Positions 19,535-29,597 are shown, counted from the first letter of the stretch. The stretch is 64,000 bases of DNA from JAICMB01 sp963838885 (GCA_963838885.1 CAWITB010000065.1:25018-89017); one strand, 5' to 3'. A program made the numbers and translations. The notes: a model not told the origin generated them from the letters alone.

Positions 19535-21010
19535 ATGCACTACGTCGACCTCGCGGTCATCGTGGCGTATCTCATCGGCATTACCTGGTTTGGAGCGCGC
19601 TTCCGCCGTTCGCAAAAGAGCCTGAAGGATTATTTTCTAGGCGGCCATTCCGCGCCGTGGTGGGCCATCGCGCTGTCCATCGTTTCGGCCGAGACCAGCA
19701 CCTTGACGGTAATCGGGACGCCGGGCCTCTCCTTCGCCGGCAATTTCGAATTCCTGCAAGTCGTGTACGGCTATCTGCTGGCCCGCATCGTGATCTCCGC
19801 GCTGTTTTTGCCGCACTATTTCCGCGGCGAGATGTTTACGGCCTATGAGCTGATGCAGCGGCGCTTCGGTGAGCGCATCCGGCGGCTTACGGCAGGCACT
19901 TTTCTGATTCTGCGCGCGCTCGCCGAGGGAGTCCGGGTATTCGCGATTTCAATCGTCATTGCCATCGTACTTGGCACCGGCGAGGTCGCGTCCATTGTGG
20001 TTATCGTCTGCTTGACGCTGTTTTACACCTTCGAGGGCGGCCTGACGGCCGTGATCTGGACCGACGTGGCGCAGATGATTTTATACGTTGGCGGGGCAAT
20101 TCTGAGTTTCTACGTGATATTAGGGCAGATTCCGGGCGGCTGGGCGCACATCGGCGCGCTCGCCGGCGCGGCGCACAAATTCAACATGTTCGATTTCCGG
20201 TTCGCGTGGACATCCGCATTTTTCGCGCGTCCTTACAGTTTCTGGGCGGGAATAATAGGTGGATGCTTTCTGACCACGGCGAGCCACGGCACGGAGCAAT
20301 TGATGGTGCAAAGACTGCTCGCGGCGCGCTCGGAGCGGGAGAGCCGCGCGGCCTTGTTCGCAAGCTGGATCGTCATCTTCTTTCAGTTCGGGTTGTTCCT
20401 GCTCATCGGCGTCATGCTGTGGGTGCATTATGCCGATCTGCGGCTCGGCGCCCCCCGGATACGCGACCAGATTTATCCCCAATTCGTCTGGAATAATCTT
20501 CCGCCGGGAGTGGCGGGACTGGTGATCGCGGCAATCCTAGCCGCGGGCATGTCAAATCTAAGCGCGGCGTTGAATGCGCTGGCCTCCACCAGCATCATGG
20601 ATTTTTACAAGCCCTGGGTGGCGCGAGCGGGACGGGAGCGCTCGGAACGGCACTACTTGAAGCTGGCCCGCTGGGCGACCGTGGCGTGGGGCGTGGCGCT
20701 GTTCGTGATCGGCTTATTCGCGCGGCACGTCCCGTCGGTACTCGAAGCGGGGCTCACCATCGCGTCGGTCTTATATGGCTCGCTCCTGGGAGTGTTCCTG
20801 CTGGGGCTGCTGACCAAGTCGGCGCCTGAGAATGCGGCCATCGCCGGAATGATCGCCGGACTGCTTACGATGCTCTGCATTTTCAAATTCACGAGCATTG
20901 CCTTTACCTGGTACGTTCTGATCGGAACGGCCGCGACCTTCGGGATCGGGTGGCTGGCCTCGTTGGCGTTGCGGGAGAAAAATGGAACACCAAGCGCGTT
21001 TCACGCTTAA
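19535..21010 (+). CDS. Sodium:solute symporter (SSS family)
   Basis: This 491-residue inner-membrane carrier begins with YVDLAVIVAYLIGITWFGARF and continues KDYFLGGHSAPWWAIALSIVSAETST, the first two helices and sodium-site region of the SSS family (relatives of PutP and SGLT). About 13 membrane helices are expected. The substrate cannot be told. Its last 29 bases overlap the next transporter gene, so the pair is cotranscribed. Confidence 0.9.
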   Translation: MHYVDLAVIVAYLIGITWFGARFRRSQKSLKDYFLGGHSAPWWAIALSIVSAETSTLTVIGTPGLSFAGNFEFLQVVYGYLLARIVISALFLPHYFRGEMFTAYELMQRRFGERIRRLTAGTFLILRALAEGVRVFAISIVIAIVLGTGEVASIVVIVCLTLFYTFEGGLTAVIWTDVAQMILYVGGAILSFYVILGQIPGGWAHIGALAGAAHKFNMFDFRFAWTSAFFARPYSFWAGIIGGCFLTTASHGTEQLMVQRLLAARSERESRAALFASWIVIFFQFGLFLLIGVMLWVHYADLRLGAPRIRDQIYPQFVWNNLPPGVAGLVIAAILAAGMSNLSAALNALASTSIMDFYKPWVARAGRERSERHYLKLARWATVAWGVALFVIGLFARHVPSVLEAGLTIASVLYGSLLGVFLLGLLTKSAPENAAIAGMIAGLLTMLCIFKFTSIAFTWYVLIGTAATFGIGWLASLALREKNGTPSAFHA

Positions 21011-22382
21011 ACAAGACCTGGGCATCTGGAGCGCGGCGGCCATCGTCGTCGGGACCGTCATCGGCAGCGGAATTTTTCTGGTGCCAAAGAACATGATTCT
21101 CAGCGTCGGAACGCCCGGCATGGTTTTCGTGGTCTGGGTCGTGGGCGGCCTGTTGTCGCTGTTCGGCGCTCTCAGCTATGCCGAGCTGGCGGCGGCGCTT
21201 CCCGAAGCGGGCGGTGAATATGTGTATCTGCGCGAAGCCTATGGACCATTTTGGGGCTTCGTTTATGGCTGGACGCAGATGTGGGTCGCCAAGAGCGGGT
21301 CGATTGCGACCCTGGCGACCGCGTTTTTTCTCTACTTGGCTAATTTCAATCCCAAGCTGGAAGGCGTCTGGGCAGTGGTCCCGCTCCCCATCGGCGGGGA
21401 CGGCAGGCCGCTTGAAATCCGCTACGGCCAATTGCTCGCAATGTGCGTAATCCTGGTCCTGGCATTGATTAATTATTTCGGGGTGAAGGCCGGCGGCAAT
21501 CTGCAGGTGATCGTCACGATCGTAAAAGTGGCCCTGATCGGCGCGATTATCGCGATCGGGCTGGGATCGGGCCACGGCTCCATCGCGAATTATGGCGGCG
21601 CGATCACCGCGCCGGGCGGAATCACCGGCTTTTTCGCGGCGTTGGTCGCGGCGTTATGGGCTTACGACGGGTGGAATAACGTCAGCATGGTGTCGTCGGA
21701 GATTCGAAATCCGCAGCGCAACCTGCCGCTGGCGCTGATTTTGGGAACTTCGGCCGTGATTATCATCTATCTGCTTACGAATCTGGCCTATTTTTACGTG
21801 CTTTCCCCGCCGGCCGTGGCCGCGAGCGACCGCGTCGCGGGCGAGATGATGCGCCGCGTTCTCGGGGGCTGGGGGGCGAATGGAGTCAGCATCGCGGCCA
21901 TGATTTCCATTTTCGCGGCCCTGAATGGCTCTATTCTGTCAGGTTCCAGAGTGCCTTTCGCCATGGCGCGCGATGGGCTGTTTTTCAGGGCCGTGGCGCG
22001 CGTCCACCCCGTCCACCGCACCCCGAGCGTTTCGATTCTGGCGCTTAGCGCTTGGGCGGCGCTGCTGGTCTTGAGCGGCAGGTACGACCAGCTATTTACC
22101 TACGTGATCTTCGCCAGCGTCATCCTTTATGGAATGGCAACGGCGTCGGTTATTGTGCTGCGCTTCAAGCGGCCCGCCATGAAGCGCCCTTATCGCACCC
22201 TGGGATACCCCGTGGTGCCAATTCTGTTCGTGGCCGCCATCGCCAGCCTGGTCGTTTCGACCCTCATAAATTCGCCCCGCGAATCCCTTATGGGCCTGGC
22301 CATTATCGCTTTGGGCGTCCCCTTCTATCTGTTCTGGCGCAGGACGGCGGGTACTGGTACCGCGCTGCCTCCAAAACCCTGA
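20982..22382 (+). CDS. APC-superfamily amino acid permease
   Basis: The 466-residue permease has the family opening LKQDLGIWSAAAIVVGTVIGSGIFLVP, where the GSGIF turn breaks helix 1 for substrate binding, and about 12 membrane helices. It probably imports or exchanges amino acids at the inner membrane; Gly/Ala-rich helix 6 and the PxSVSILALSAW region fit the LAT-type branch. The start overlaps the symporter gene by 29 bases. Confidence 0.9.
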   Translation: MEHQARFTLKQDLGIWSAAAIVVGTVIGSGIFLVPKNMILSVGTPGMVFVVWVVGGLLSLFGALSYAELAAALPEAGGEYVYLREAYGPFWGFVYGWTQMWVAKSGSIATLATAFFLYLANFNPKLEGVWAVVPLPIGGDGRPLEIRYGQLLAMCVILVLALINYFGVKAGGNLQVIVTIVKVALIGAIIAIGLGSGHGSIANYGGAITAPGGITGFFAALVAALWAYDGWNNVSMVSSEIRNPQRNLPLALILGTSAVIIIYLLTNLAYFYVLSPPAVAASDRVAGEMMRRVLGGWGANGVSIAAMISIFAALNGSILSGSRVPFAMARDGLFFRAVARVHPVHRTPSVSILALSAWAALLVLSGRYDQLFTYVIFASVILYGMATASVIVLRFKRPAMKRPYRTLGYPVVPILFVAAIASLVVSTLINSPRESLMGLAIIALGVPFYLFWRRTAGTGTALPPKP

Positions 22383-22522
22383 AAAATTGACCCTAAAAGA
22401 TCGTTCTTTGTTCTGTTTCACGAACAGGGGTATTGAAATCACTGGATAAATGGAGTACAACTACATTATCGGATCTGGGTTGATCTGGATAGCCTGTTCG
22501 CTTTTCCGAACGTAGGAGCCAT

Positions 22523-22780
22523 TTGGAAGGGACGATTTTGGAGATGCATACCTGTATGGACGTTGCGAAAATGTTAACGGAGCTTCGCCAAGAGCGTGAG
22601 CACATTGAAGAAGCGATTCTAACGCTGGAACGCCTCGCCCGCGGCCGCGGTAAGCGGCGGGGTCGGCCACCAGCCTGGATGACGGAAATTAAGCGCCGGG
22701 GCCGGCCGCCGGGTAGTAAGAACAAACCAAAGCCGGAGCAGAGGGTCGCGAGCGCGCGGTCGGCGGTCACGGCCGCATAG
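22523..22780 (+). CDS. Small protein with two AT-hook-like motifs
   Basis: The 85-residue product has an N-terminal helical half (MDVAKMLTELRQEREHIEEAILTLERLA, coiled-coil-like) and a basic tail with two RRGRPP/KRRGRPP motifs about 15 residues apart, the core of AT-hooks that insert into the minor groove of AT-rich DNA. Start choice: TTG 22523 has AGGAG 4 bases upstream; an ATG lies 6 codons later. It probably binds DNA or RNA and may dimerise through the helix. I do not know an assigned function. It stands alone with a hairpin just after its stop. Confidence 0.7.
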   Translation: MEGTILEMHTCMDVAKMLTELRQEREHIEEAILTLERLARGRGKRRGRPPAWMTEIKRRGRPPGSKNKPKPEQRVASARSAVTAA

Positions 22781-22784
22781 GATG

Positions 22785-22805
22785 GGGGTGGCTGGTCACC
22801 ACCCC
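22785..22805. terminator. Hairpin between convergent genes
   Basis: GGGGTGG (22785-22791) pairs with CCACCCC (22799-22805) around a 7-base loop. It lies between the ends of the AT-hook gene and the NamZ gene. No uridine tail is present, so termination is only a guess. Confidence 0.4.
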
Positions 22806-22813
22806 TAAATCAC

Positions 22814-25140
22814 TTAATACAGCAGGTACTTCGCGCGCCGCGCCTCGAAGTCCCTGACGCTGGCGGACATATCTTGTTCGATCGTGCGCGGATCCACTCC
22901 ATCCTTCTCCGCCTGAATCACCGCCTGATTGCCGATCAGATGGCGGCAGGCGTCAAAGTCGATTTTCCCCGGATACAATTTTTGCAAAGCGTAGCCGATT
23001 TCAAGCCCTAAGCGCGTACTATCGAACGAGTTGCGGTCCGTAATTACGAAACGGACGCCCTGAATATTCCGATCCTTGAAATTGGACGACAGGGGTTCAA
23101 AGCGCGTGGCGTAAACGCGCACTCCGGGGATCATGCGGGATTGAGAAACGCCGCGAGCTTCTCGCCCTCGATCCAATCCGCTCCGATCTGCTCGAAAGGC
23201 GCATCGGTTCCGCGGCCCACCGAAAAGTTTTTCGAGGCTTCCAACATGGCGATGCCGGGATATAGCGTCGCGGCGTTGAGGCTGCGCATATTCGGAGAAG
23301 GATCGATCCAGGTGAGTCCGCTCGAATCGAACCAGTCGCCGCGCTGCCAATCCTTCATTTTAACGACGTGCAGGTCGGCCTTGAGAGCGCGCTCCCCATT
23401 CGCCATCTCCGCCAGTTCGCCGAAGGTCATTCCGTGGCGCAAGGGCTCGTCGAAGCAACCCACGAATGATTCGAGGTCGTGATCGAGTACGGGGCCTTCG
23501 ACGCGCACTCCAGTGATCGGATTGGGACGGTCCAGGACGAAAAACGGCAGGTTGTGCTTGGCGCTTTCCTCCATGCTCCACAGCATGGTACAGGAATAGG
23601 TGTAAAAGCGCGCTCCGACGTCTTGAATATCGTACACTAGCGCGTCCAGCCCATTGAGCATTTCGGGGGTGATGCGGCGCGTGCGACCTTGATACAGGCT
23701 GAATACGGGCAGGCCGGTGGCGGGATCGGCGGCATTCGCCACGTTGGGCTGGTCTTCCTTGCCCGCGAACCCATGTTCGGGAGAAAACAGCTTGGTCACT
23801 TTGATTCCGGCGGCGATCATGAGATCGACGTTGCGCTTGCCGTCACGGCTGAGTCCGGTATGATTGCTGATCAGGCCGATGCGTTTCCCTTGCAGCGGGG
23901 CGAAATTCTCTTCGGCCAGGACATCGAGTCCGGTCAGCGTGTGGGCCTCGCGGCCGACGACGCGATGCAGTCCGGGCCCGCTGATGGTGTCGTTATAGCC
24001 GGTGATCAGGACGCCGGGAACGTCGACGTGAAACGACGCGGCCACGATGGTCGCGATGCGGCTGCGCAGCGATGTCAGCGATTTTCCGCGATGCGGATGG
24101 ACGGAGTTGGTGAGGAAAATCACGTAGCTGCGCGTGAAAGGGTCGATCCAGAGGGATGTTCCCGTGAATCCCGTATGGCCGTAGGAGCCGATGGGAAACA
24201 GCTCGCCGCGATTCGAGGAATAAGGCGAATCGATGTCCCAGCCGAGACCGCGCAAGATCGGCTGGTCCGCGGGCGTTTGCGGAGTCGTGAAGAAGCGAAT
24301 GGTGAGGGGATCGAAAACGCGTTTCCCGTTTGCCTCGCCCATATCGAGCATCATCTGCGCGAATTTCGCGAGATCGTCGGCCGTGGTGAAAAGGCCGGCG
24401 TGCCCGGCCACGCCGCCCATGTAACGCGATGTTTCGTCGTGGACCACGCCGCGGAACGGCAGCCCGGTCGCGGGATCAAGTTCCGTGGGGGCGATGCGCG
24501 GAATCTCGGAGGCGCTCGGCAGGAAACGGGTATCGTTCATGCCGATGGGTTCGAAGACGTGCTCGCGCGCATAGTCGTTCAGCATTTCGCCGCTGACGCG
24601 ATGGACGATCTCGCCGGTCAGGATGAAATTGATATCGCTGTAAACGAAGTGGACGCCGGGAGGTCCGGCGGGCGGATCATGGAGCGCTTTTTCAATGCCG
24701 GTCTCATAACCACTCCAGGCGGGCTTCAGGTCGAGATCGGGGCGCAGGCCGGAGAAGTGCGTCATCAGGTTACGGACGGTGATGCCGCTGTGGCCGCCCT
24801 GAAATTCCGGCAGATATTTGGTGACGGGGTCGGAGATGCGGACCTTGCCCTCTTCGACCAGCTTCATCATGCTCGACGTCGTTGCGATTATTTTGGTGAG
24901 CGACGCGGCGTCGAAAATCGTATCGACGGTCATGGGCTCGGTTTGGGGAACGAGCGCGCGATGCCCGTAGGCCTTGCGATAAACGATCTGGCGGTCGTGG
25001 CCGATGATGAGGACGCCGCCAGGGATGAGTTGATCCTGTACGGCTTGATCGATCTGGGCATCGATGGCGGCGCCGCCAGAGAAGCTTTCCTGCGCGAGCG
25101 AGAGGCAGGCGGCGCAAGCGAAGAGCGCGAGTATTTTCAT
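22814..25140 (-). pseudogene. Secreted CubicO beta-lactamase-like/NamZ (DUF1343) fusion, frameshifted
   Basis: The frame from ATG 25140 (Sec signal MKILALFACAACLSLAQ) to a stop at 23131 joins a CubicO-type serine hydrolase (SLTK catalytic motif, Ser80 and Lys83) to a DUF1343/NamZ domain (LISNHTG, SPEHGF, VYDIQDVGARFYTY), an exo-N-acetylmuramidase family acting on peptidoglycan. The NamZ domain is cut off at GEKLAAFLN; its remaining 106 residues (IPGVRVYATRF to RRAKYLLY) continue in another frame from 23134 to 22814. Restoring one base after AAT gives LNARMIPGVR, as expected of the family. The stop and an ATG overlap as ATGA, so a coupled second polypeptide is possible. It is coupled by 4 bases to the pterin dehydratase gene. 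Confidence 0.85.
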
Positions 25141-25427
25141 TGCAGTTTTTTTGCGGTTGCGTCGAGAAGCTTGGCGAGATCGATGTCCTGGGAAGTGATT
25201 CCGCCGGCATCGTGGGTGGTGAGATCGACGGTGACGCGGTTGTAGACGTTCGACCACTCCGGGTGATGGTTCATTTTCTCGATCGCAAGCGCGGCCGTGG
25301 ACATAAAGCCGAAGGCGTGGATGAAGTCGGGGAAGCGGTATTCGCGATGAAGCTTTCCCTCTATGATGCGCCAATCGGGAAGGCCGGACAGGGCCGAGTC
25401 GAGCTGCGGGCCCGCAAGTTTTGGCAT
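25137..25427 (-). CDS. 4a-hydroxytetrahydrobiopterin dehydratase (PCD)
   Basis: The 96-residue enzyme recycles the pterin cofactor of aromatic amino acid hydroxylases by dehydrating 4a-hydroxytetrahydrobiopterin. It shows GLPDWRI near residue 16, then FGFMSTAALAIEKMNHHPEWSNVYNRV, with the paired histidines of the active site, and TTHDAGGIT. ATG 25427 is used; a longer frame upstream is shadow sequence. The stop overlaps the start of the CubicO-NamZ gene by 4 bases. Confidence 0.93.
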   Translation of the reverse strand: MPKLAGPQLDSALSGLPDWRIIEGKLHREYRFPDFIHAFGFMSTAALAIEKMNHHPEWSNVYNRVTVDLTTHDAGGITSQDIDLAKLLDATAKKLQ

Positions 25428-25476
25428 GTTTTCATCATAGACGCAATGAGATAGAATCACGCAAATAGGAGGCAAT

Positions 25477-26523
25477 ATGCCGGCACAGGCGCAGTTGGAC
25501 TTTGGCAAGGTTGAAGAGTTGGCCTTCCGCGTAGTCGGGGATATGGGCGGGGCCTTCATAATGGCGTTAGGTTACATCGGAGACAGGCTCGGACTTTACA
25601 AAGCAATGGACGGAGCAGGCCCCATCACCAGTGATGAGCTTGCTTCGAAGACGGGCTTAAACGAACGTTACGTGCGGGAGTGGCTGCGGTCCATGGTCGC
25701 GGCCGAGTATATCGATTACGACCCGGAGTCGCAGAGGTATTCAATGTCTCCGGAACAGGCCTTTGTGCTGTCCAACGAAGACAGCCCCATGTTTGTTGGC
25801 GGCGGGTTTCACTTTACGGCTCCGTCGCTGTTGAACGTGCCAAGGATCATGGAGGCTTTCAAGACCGGCGGCGGAATTCCATACTCGGAAATCGGCGAGG
25901 AAATCCCGCCTGCCATCGAGCGCTTCTTCCGCCCCGGCTACATAAATTTCCTGGCTCGCGATTGGCTGGGCGCAGTGCCGGGATTGATCGCCCGGCTGGA
26001 GAACGGCATCATGGCCGGCGACATCGGTTGCGGCCGTGGCCAATCCACCGTCGCCATGGCCAAGGCCTACCCGCAATCTCGATTCCTCGGCATCGACTAC
26101 GATCGCGGGAGTATTGCCGCAGCCCGCAAGCTGGCGGAGAACGCCGGGTTGAAGAACATTGAATTCGTGGAAGGCGCCGCCGACCAGATTCCGCGGGACC
26201 GCGCCTACGAACTGATCTGCAGCTTCGACTGCATTCACGATATGGTTGACCCGCTCGGTGCGCTGAAGGCGATTCACGCCGTTCTGGCGCCCGACGGCGT
26301 TTACATCTGGTCGGAGCCGAACTGCTCTCATGAAGCGCATGAAAATCGAAACCCGGTGGGGCGGACTTTTCACGCCATCAGCCCACTGCATTGCATGACC
26401 GTGTCGCTCGCTTACCATGGCGCAGGGTTGGGAACTGTCATCGGCGAAAAAGGCGCGCGCGAGCTTGCCGCCAAGGCCGGCTTTTCGAACGTTCGAGAAG
26501 CTGCCGATTCAGAATCCGTTTAA
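25477..26523 (+). CDS. SAM-dependent methyltransferase with winged-helix N-terminus, C-terminal frameshift
   Basis: The protein has an N-terminal winged-helix-like dimerisation domain (LGYIGDRLGLYKAM, SDELASKTGLNERYVREWLRSM) and a class I methyltransferase domain with the AdoMet motif DIGCGRGQST near residue 184 and an acidic GIDYDRG. It resembles the Rv2258c-type family; the substrate is unknown. The frame ends abnormally (REAADSESV); a second frame from about 26498 reads KLPIQNPFNQFFALSR to a stop at 26548, the usual C-terminus. One extra base near 26496-26500 explains it. The GTG/ATG start at 25477 is divergent from the PCD gene by 49 bases. Confidence 0.85.
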   Translation: MPAQAQLDFGKVEELAFRVVGDMGGAFIMALGYIGDRLGLYKAMDGAGPITSDELASKTGLNERYVREWLRSMVAAEYIDYDPESQRYSMSPEQAFVLSNEDSPMFVGGGFHFTAPSLLNVPRIMEAFKTGGGIPYSEIGEEIPPAIERFFRPGYINFLARDWLGAVPGLIARLENGIMAGDIGCGRGQSTVAMAKAYPQSRFLGIDYDRGSIAAARKLAENAGLKNIEFVEGAADQIPRDRAYELICSFDCIHDMVDPLGALKAIHAVLAPDGVYIWSEPNCSHEAHENRNPVGRTFHAISPLHCMTVSLAYHGAGLGTVIGEKGARELAAKAGFSNVREAADSESV

Positions 26524-26586
26524 CCAGTTTTTTGCGCTCAGCCGGTGAGCGTGCGCGTCGGCGCCGCCCCAGCGGGAGCCGCCTAT

Positions 26587-29205
26587 TCAGTTATCGCGCA
26601 GCGCCGCGACGGGGTCGATAGAGGCGGCGCGGCGCGCGGGCGCGAGAACAGCCACGAACAAAACCACGGCGAGCAGCGGCAGCGCGCACAGGAATGCCTT
26701 CACGTCGAAAACTCCGACTCCGAAGAGGACGCTTGCGGCAAGACGAATCGCGATCGCGCCGGACGGCACGCCGATCAGGATTCCCCAGGCGCCGAGCGAG
26801 GCGGCTTCGCGCAGGACCAGCGCCAACGTCTGGCCGCGCTCAGCGCCAAGCGCCATGCGGATGCCGATTTCCCGCGAGCGCCGGCTGACGCTGAATGAAG
26901 TGACGCCGTAGAGGCCGACGGCGGTGATCAGCAGCGCGAGAATGCCCAGGGAGGTGACCAGTTGCGCGGCGAGCTGATAGAGGCTGGTGGAATTGCGCAG
27001 CAGCTCGACGAAGGTCGTGATGGTAAAGGGATCGAGTCGCGGATCGATCGAGACCAGCGCCCGGCGAACGGCGGGCGCCAGCGCAGCCGCGTCGCCGCTG
27101 GCATTGATGATGAGGGTCGCCTCTTGCGCCGGATTGCGCCAGAATGGCAGGTACATGTAAGGTTCGGGCGGCTCGCCTACGTCGTTGATCGGCGTGTTCG
27201 CGACAATGCCGATCACGCGGTACTCGGCGTTGTTGCTATCGGCCAGGCGGATCGTTTTATCGATCGCATCGTCGTGCGGCCAGAACTGTTGGGCCATGCG
27301 CTCGTTCACGACGACGGTAGGCGGTCCGGTCACTTGATCGGCTGGATCGAAACAGCGTCCGCGAAGCACGGGAACGCCCATCATCGGCAGAAAATTCGAG
27401 CTGACGGCGTTGAACTTTACTTCGATCGGATTGCGCAGCCGCGGATCGGCGTTGCCGGGGAAGACTACGCGTTGGGCATAGCCGCCGCCGGAAAGGCTGA
27501 GCGGGGATCGGATCGCGAAGGCAATTTCCTTCACGCCGGGAAGCGCCTTCAAACGCTCAAGAATGCCGTCGAAGCCGCCGCGGTTGAGATGACTTGTTCC
27601 GCCCAGCCACGCGATGAGCAGCGGCCGCGGCGGATAGCCGGATCGGGAGGAACGCGAATTCGCGAGGCTCTCGAGGAGCGCGCCGGAGCCCGCCAGCAGG
27701 ATTAGAGAAATGCCGATTTGCGAGATCACGAGCCAGCGGCGGACCCGATAACCGCCAGCGCCCCCGGAGGCGTCTTTTAGCGTGGGCGCGGGGTCGACTC
27801 GCGCGGCGCGGAGGGCAGGCGCGAGGCCGAAGACGAACAGCGCTCCGAGCGCGATAGAAGTGCAGAACAGAATCACGCGCGCATCGAAAGCGAAATGCAA
27901 GCGGAACACAAAACCGGGCGCGGGTACGAAAAGCGCCGGAAGCAATTGGATGAGCCCATAGCCTAACGTCAGTCCGAGCGCCAGTCCGGCCATGCCGAGC
28001 AGCGCGTTCTCGGTCATGAGCTGACGGGCAAGCCGCGAACGGCTCGCGCCGAGCGCGAGCCGCAGGGCAAACTCCGCGCGGCGCGACACGTTGCGCGCGA
28101 GCAGCAGATTCGCGACGTTCAGACAGCACAGCAGCGCCACCAGGATTGCGACTGAGATCAATGCGATTCCGTTGGCGCCGGCGCGATTGAGGCGATACGC
28201 AAGATCCGACACCGCGGTTGCGCCGCGCCCGGCGTTGATGGCGGGCCATTGCCGCGCGAACTGGGCCGCGATAGTTTTCGCTTGCGCGCGCGCGAGGTCG
28301 ACGGATGCGCCCGGAGCGAGGCGGCCGATGACGCGGAACCAGCGGGCATCCCGCGCCTCGAAGCCCTCGCGCGAGTAGAGTTGAGCGGCGCCGGACGCAG
28401 GAATCCAGAGATCGCGGTCGGACCCGGTCTGAATCTCGCGAAAGTCGGGGGGAAGCACGCCGATGATCGTCAGAAGCACGTCATTGCCGCCGTGTTCGAC
28501 TCGCAGCGTCTGGCCAATCGCGCCGGAATTTCCTCCGAAATGCCGTTGCCAAAAGGTGTAGCCCAGGACAGCGACAACGCCATGCTGAAGCTCGCCGCCG
28601 TTCGCAGACTGAAAGACGCGCCCCGTCGCGGCATGTACTTCGAGCGCATCGAAGAAGTTATCGGATACCACGTTGACGAGCAGAAGCTCATGCGTTCCGT
28701 CTTGATGCTTAATGCGAACGCCTCGTCCGCCGCATGCTGCCAAGGCTCGAAACGCATTCGCTCCCGCGGCCATGTCGCGGTATTCGGGGTAGGAAAACAT
28801 GCCTTCGCGGTCCTGTGCGCTCACGGAGAAGACGCGCGTGATTTCGCCGGGTCGGGGAACTCCTAGAGGGTGAAACCAGAGGCCGTCAATGAGACCGAAG
28901 ATGGCGGCGTTAGCGCCGATACCGAGCGCCAGCGTCAGCGCAACTGCCGCGGCAAACAACGGCCGCTTGCGAAGAGTGCGCACGCCGTAGCTGACGTCCT
29001 TTAATAGAGACTCGATCGACGGCAGGGTCCACGCCTCGCGGCTTTGCTCGAGAGTGGCGGTCATGTTGCCGAATTCTCGCCGCGCCTGCGCTTCGGCTTC
29101 GCCGCGGCTCATGCCGGAATCGATCAGCTCCTCGGTTCGCTCGAGCAGATGTTCTTTGAATTCAGCCGCGAGGTCGCCAGCGCTGGGGCGGCGGAAGTAG
29201 TTCAC
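26587..29205 (-). CDS. ADOP-type permease (MacB/FtsX-like, acidobacterial duplicated orphan permease)
   Basis: About 872 residues from GTG 29205, which overlaps the PadR stop as GTGA. The N-terminal 80 residues (AGDLAAEFKEHLLERTEELI, GMSRGEAEAQARREFGNM) form the permease prefix domain, followed by a duplicated FtsX/MacB core: helix near 100, a large periplasmic MacB-like domain with DFREIQTGSDRDLWIP, three helices, then a second copy ending LAPARRAASIDPVAALRDN. There is no ATP-binding domain, hence orphan permease. Substrate and partner ATPase are unknown. Control by the adjacent PadR is likely. Confidence 0.92.
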   Translation of the reverse strand: MNYFRRPSAGDLAAEFKEHLLERTEELIDSGMSRGEAEAQARREFGNMTATLEQSREAWTLPSIESLLKDVSYGVRTLRKRPLFAAAVALTLALGIGANAAIFGLIDGLWFHPLGVPRPGEITRVFSVSAQDREGMFSYPEYRDMAAGANAFRALAACGGRGVRIKHQDGTHELLLVNVVSDNFFDALEVHAATGRVFQSANGGELQHGVVAVLGYTFWQRHFGGNSGAIGQTLRVEHGGNDVLLTIIGVLPPDFREIQTGSDRDLWIPASGAAQLYSREGFEARDARWFRVIGRLAPGASVDLARAQAKTIAAQFARQWPAINAGRGATAVSDLAYRLNRAGANGIALISVAILVALLCCLNVANLLLARNVSRRAEFALRLALGASRSRLARQLMTENALLGMAGLALGLTLGYGLIQLLPALFVPAPGFVFRLHFAFDARVILFCTSIALGALFVFGLAPALRAARVDPAPTLKDASGGAGGYRVRRWLVISQIGISLILLAGSGALLESLANSRSSRSGYPPRPLLIAWLGGTSHLNRGGFDGILERLKALPGVKEIAFAIRSPLSLSGGGYAQRVVFPGNADPRLRNPIEVKFNAVSSNFLPMMGVPVLRGRCFDPADQVTGPPTVVVNERMAQQFWPHDDAIDKTIRLADSNNAEYRVIGIVANTPINDVGEPPEPYMYLPFWRNPAQEATLIINASGDAAALAPAVRRALVSIDPRLDPFTITTFVELLRNSTSLYQLAAQLVTSLGILALLITAVGLYGVTSFSVSRRSREIGIRMALGAERGQTLALVLREAASLGAWGILIGVPSGAIAIRLAASVLFGVGVFDVKAFLCALPLLAVVLFVAVLAPARRAASIDPVAALRDN

Positions 29206-29543
29206 GACTCGGCGGGCCTCATCACGCGGGCGATGCCGTCGAGCATCCGTTCGAAGCTCGATACGCTCCGCTCGAGCTGTTTGCGGCCGGCGGGAGTGAT
29301 GCGATAGACGCGCACGCGGCGGTTGCGCGCCGAGATGCCCCATTCGGCCTTCACCATTTTTTCCCGCAGCAGCCGCTGCAGCGCCGGGTACAGCGATCCC
29401 TCTTCTACTTGCAGCAGATCTTCGGACGTTTGCCGGATATGCCGCGCAATCGCGTAGCCGTGCAGCGGGGTGCGGCGGAGGGTCTGCAGGATCATCATTT
29501 CGAGCGCGCCGGGGAAGAGGTCGCGGCGTTCATCGGGCTTCAT
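29202..29543 (-). CDS. PadR-family transcriptional regulator
   Basis: The 113-residue protein has the PadR winged helix: LFPGALEMMILQTLRRTPLHGYAIARHI and VEEGSLYPALQRLLREKMV, then a wing (VRVYRITPAGRKQLE) and a short dimerisation helix. It should repress the ADOP gene that it overlaps by 4 bases; PadR proteins release DNA on binding aromatic or hydrophobic ligands. It starts at ATG 29543. Confidence 0.93.
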   Translation of the reverse strand: MKPDERRDLFPGALEMMILQTLRRTPLHGYAIARHIRQTSEDLLQVEEGSLYPALQRLLREKMVKAEWGISARNRRVRVYRITPAGRKQLERSVSSFERMLDGIARVMRPAES

Positions 29544-29597
29544 GTAGACTATGCCTTGGATCTCTATGCCTAGACTAAAATAACCATGGGCAGGATG

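Noticed and set aside
19190..19615. Minus-strand frame covering the repeat region before the symporter
   Set aside because: Its translation is the GC-rich repeat read in one frame, Arg-rich, with no start signal.
23689..25245. Long plus-strand open frame of 518 codons
   Set aside because: It is antisense to the CubicO-NamZ gene and has no family-like sequence; GC-rich third positions make such shadows common.
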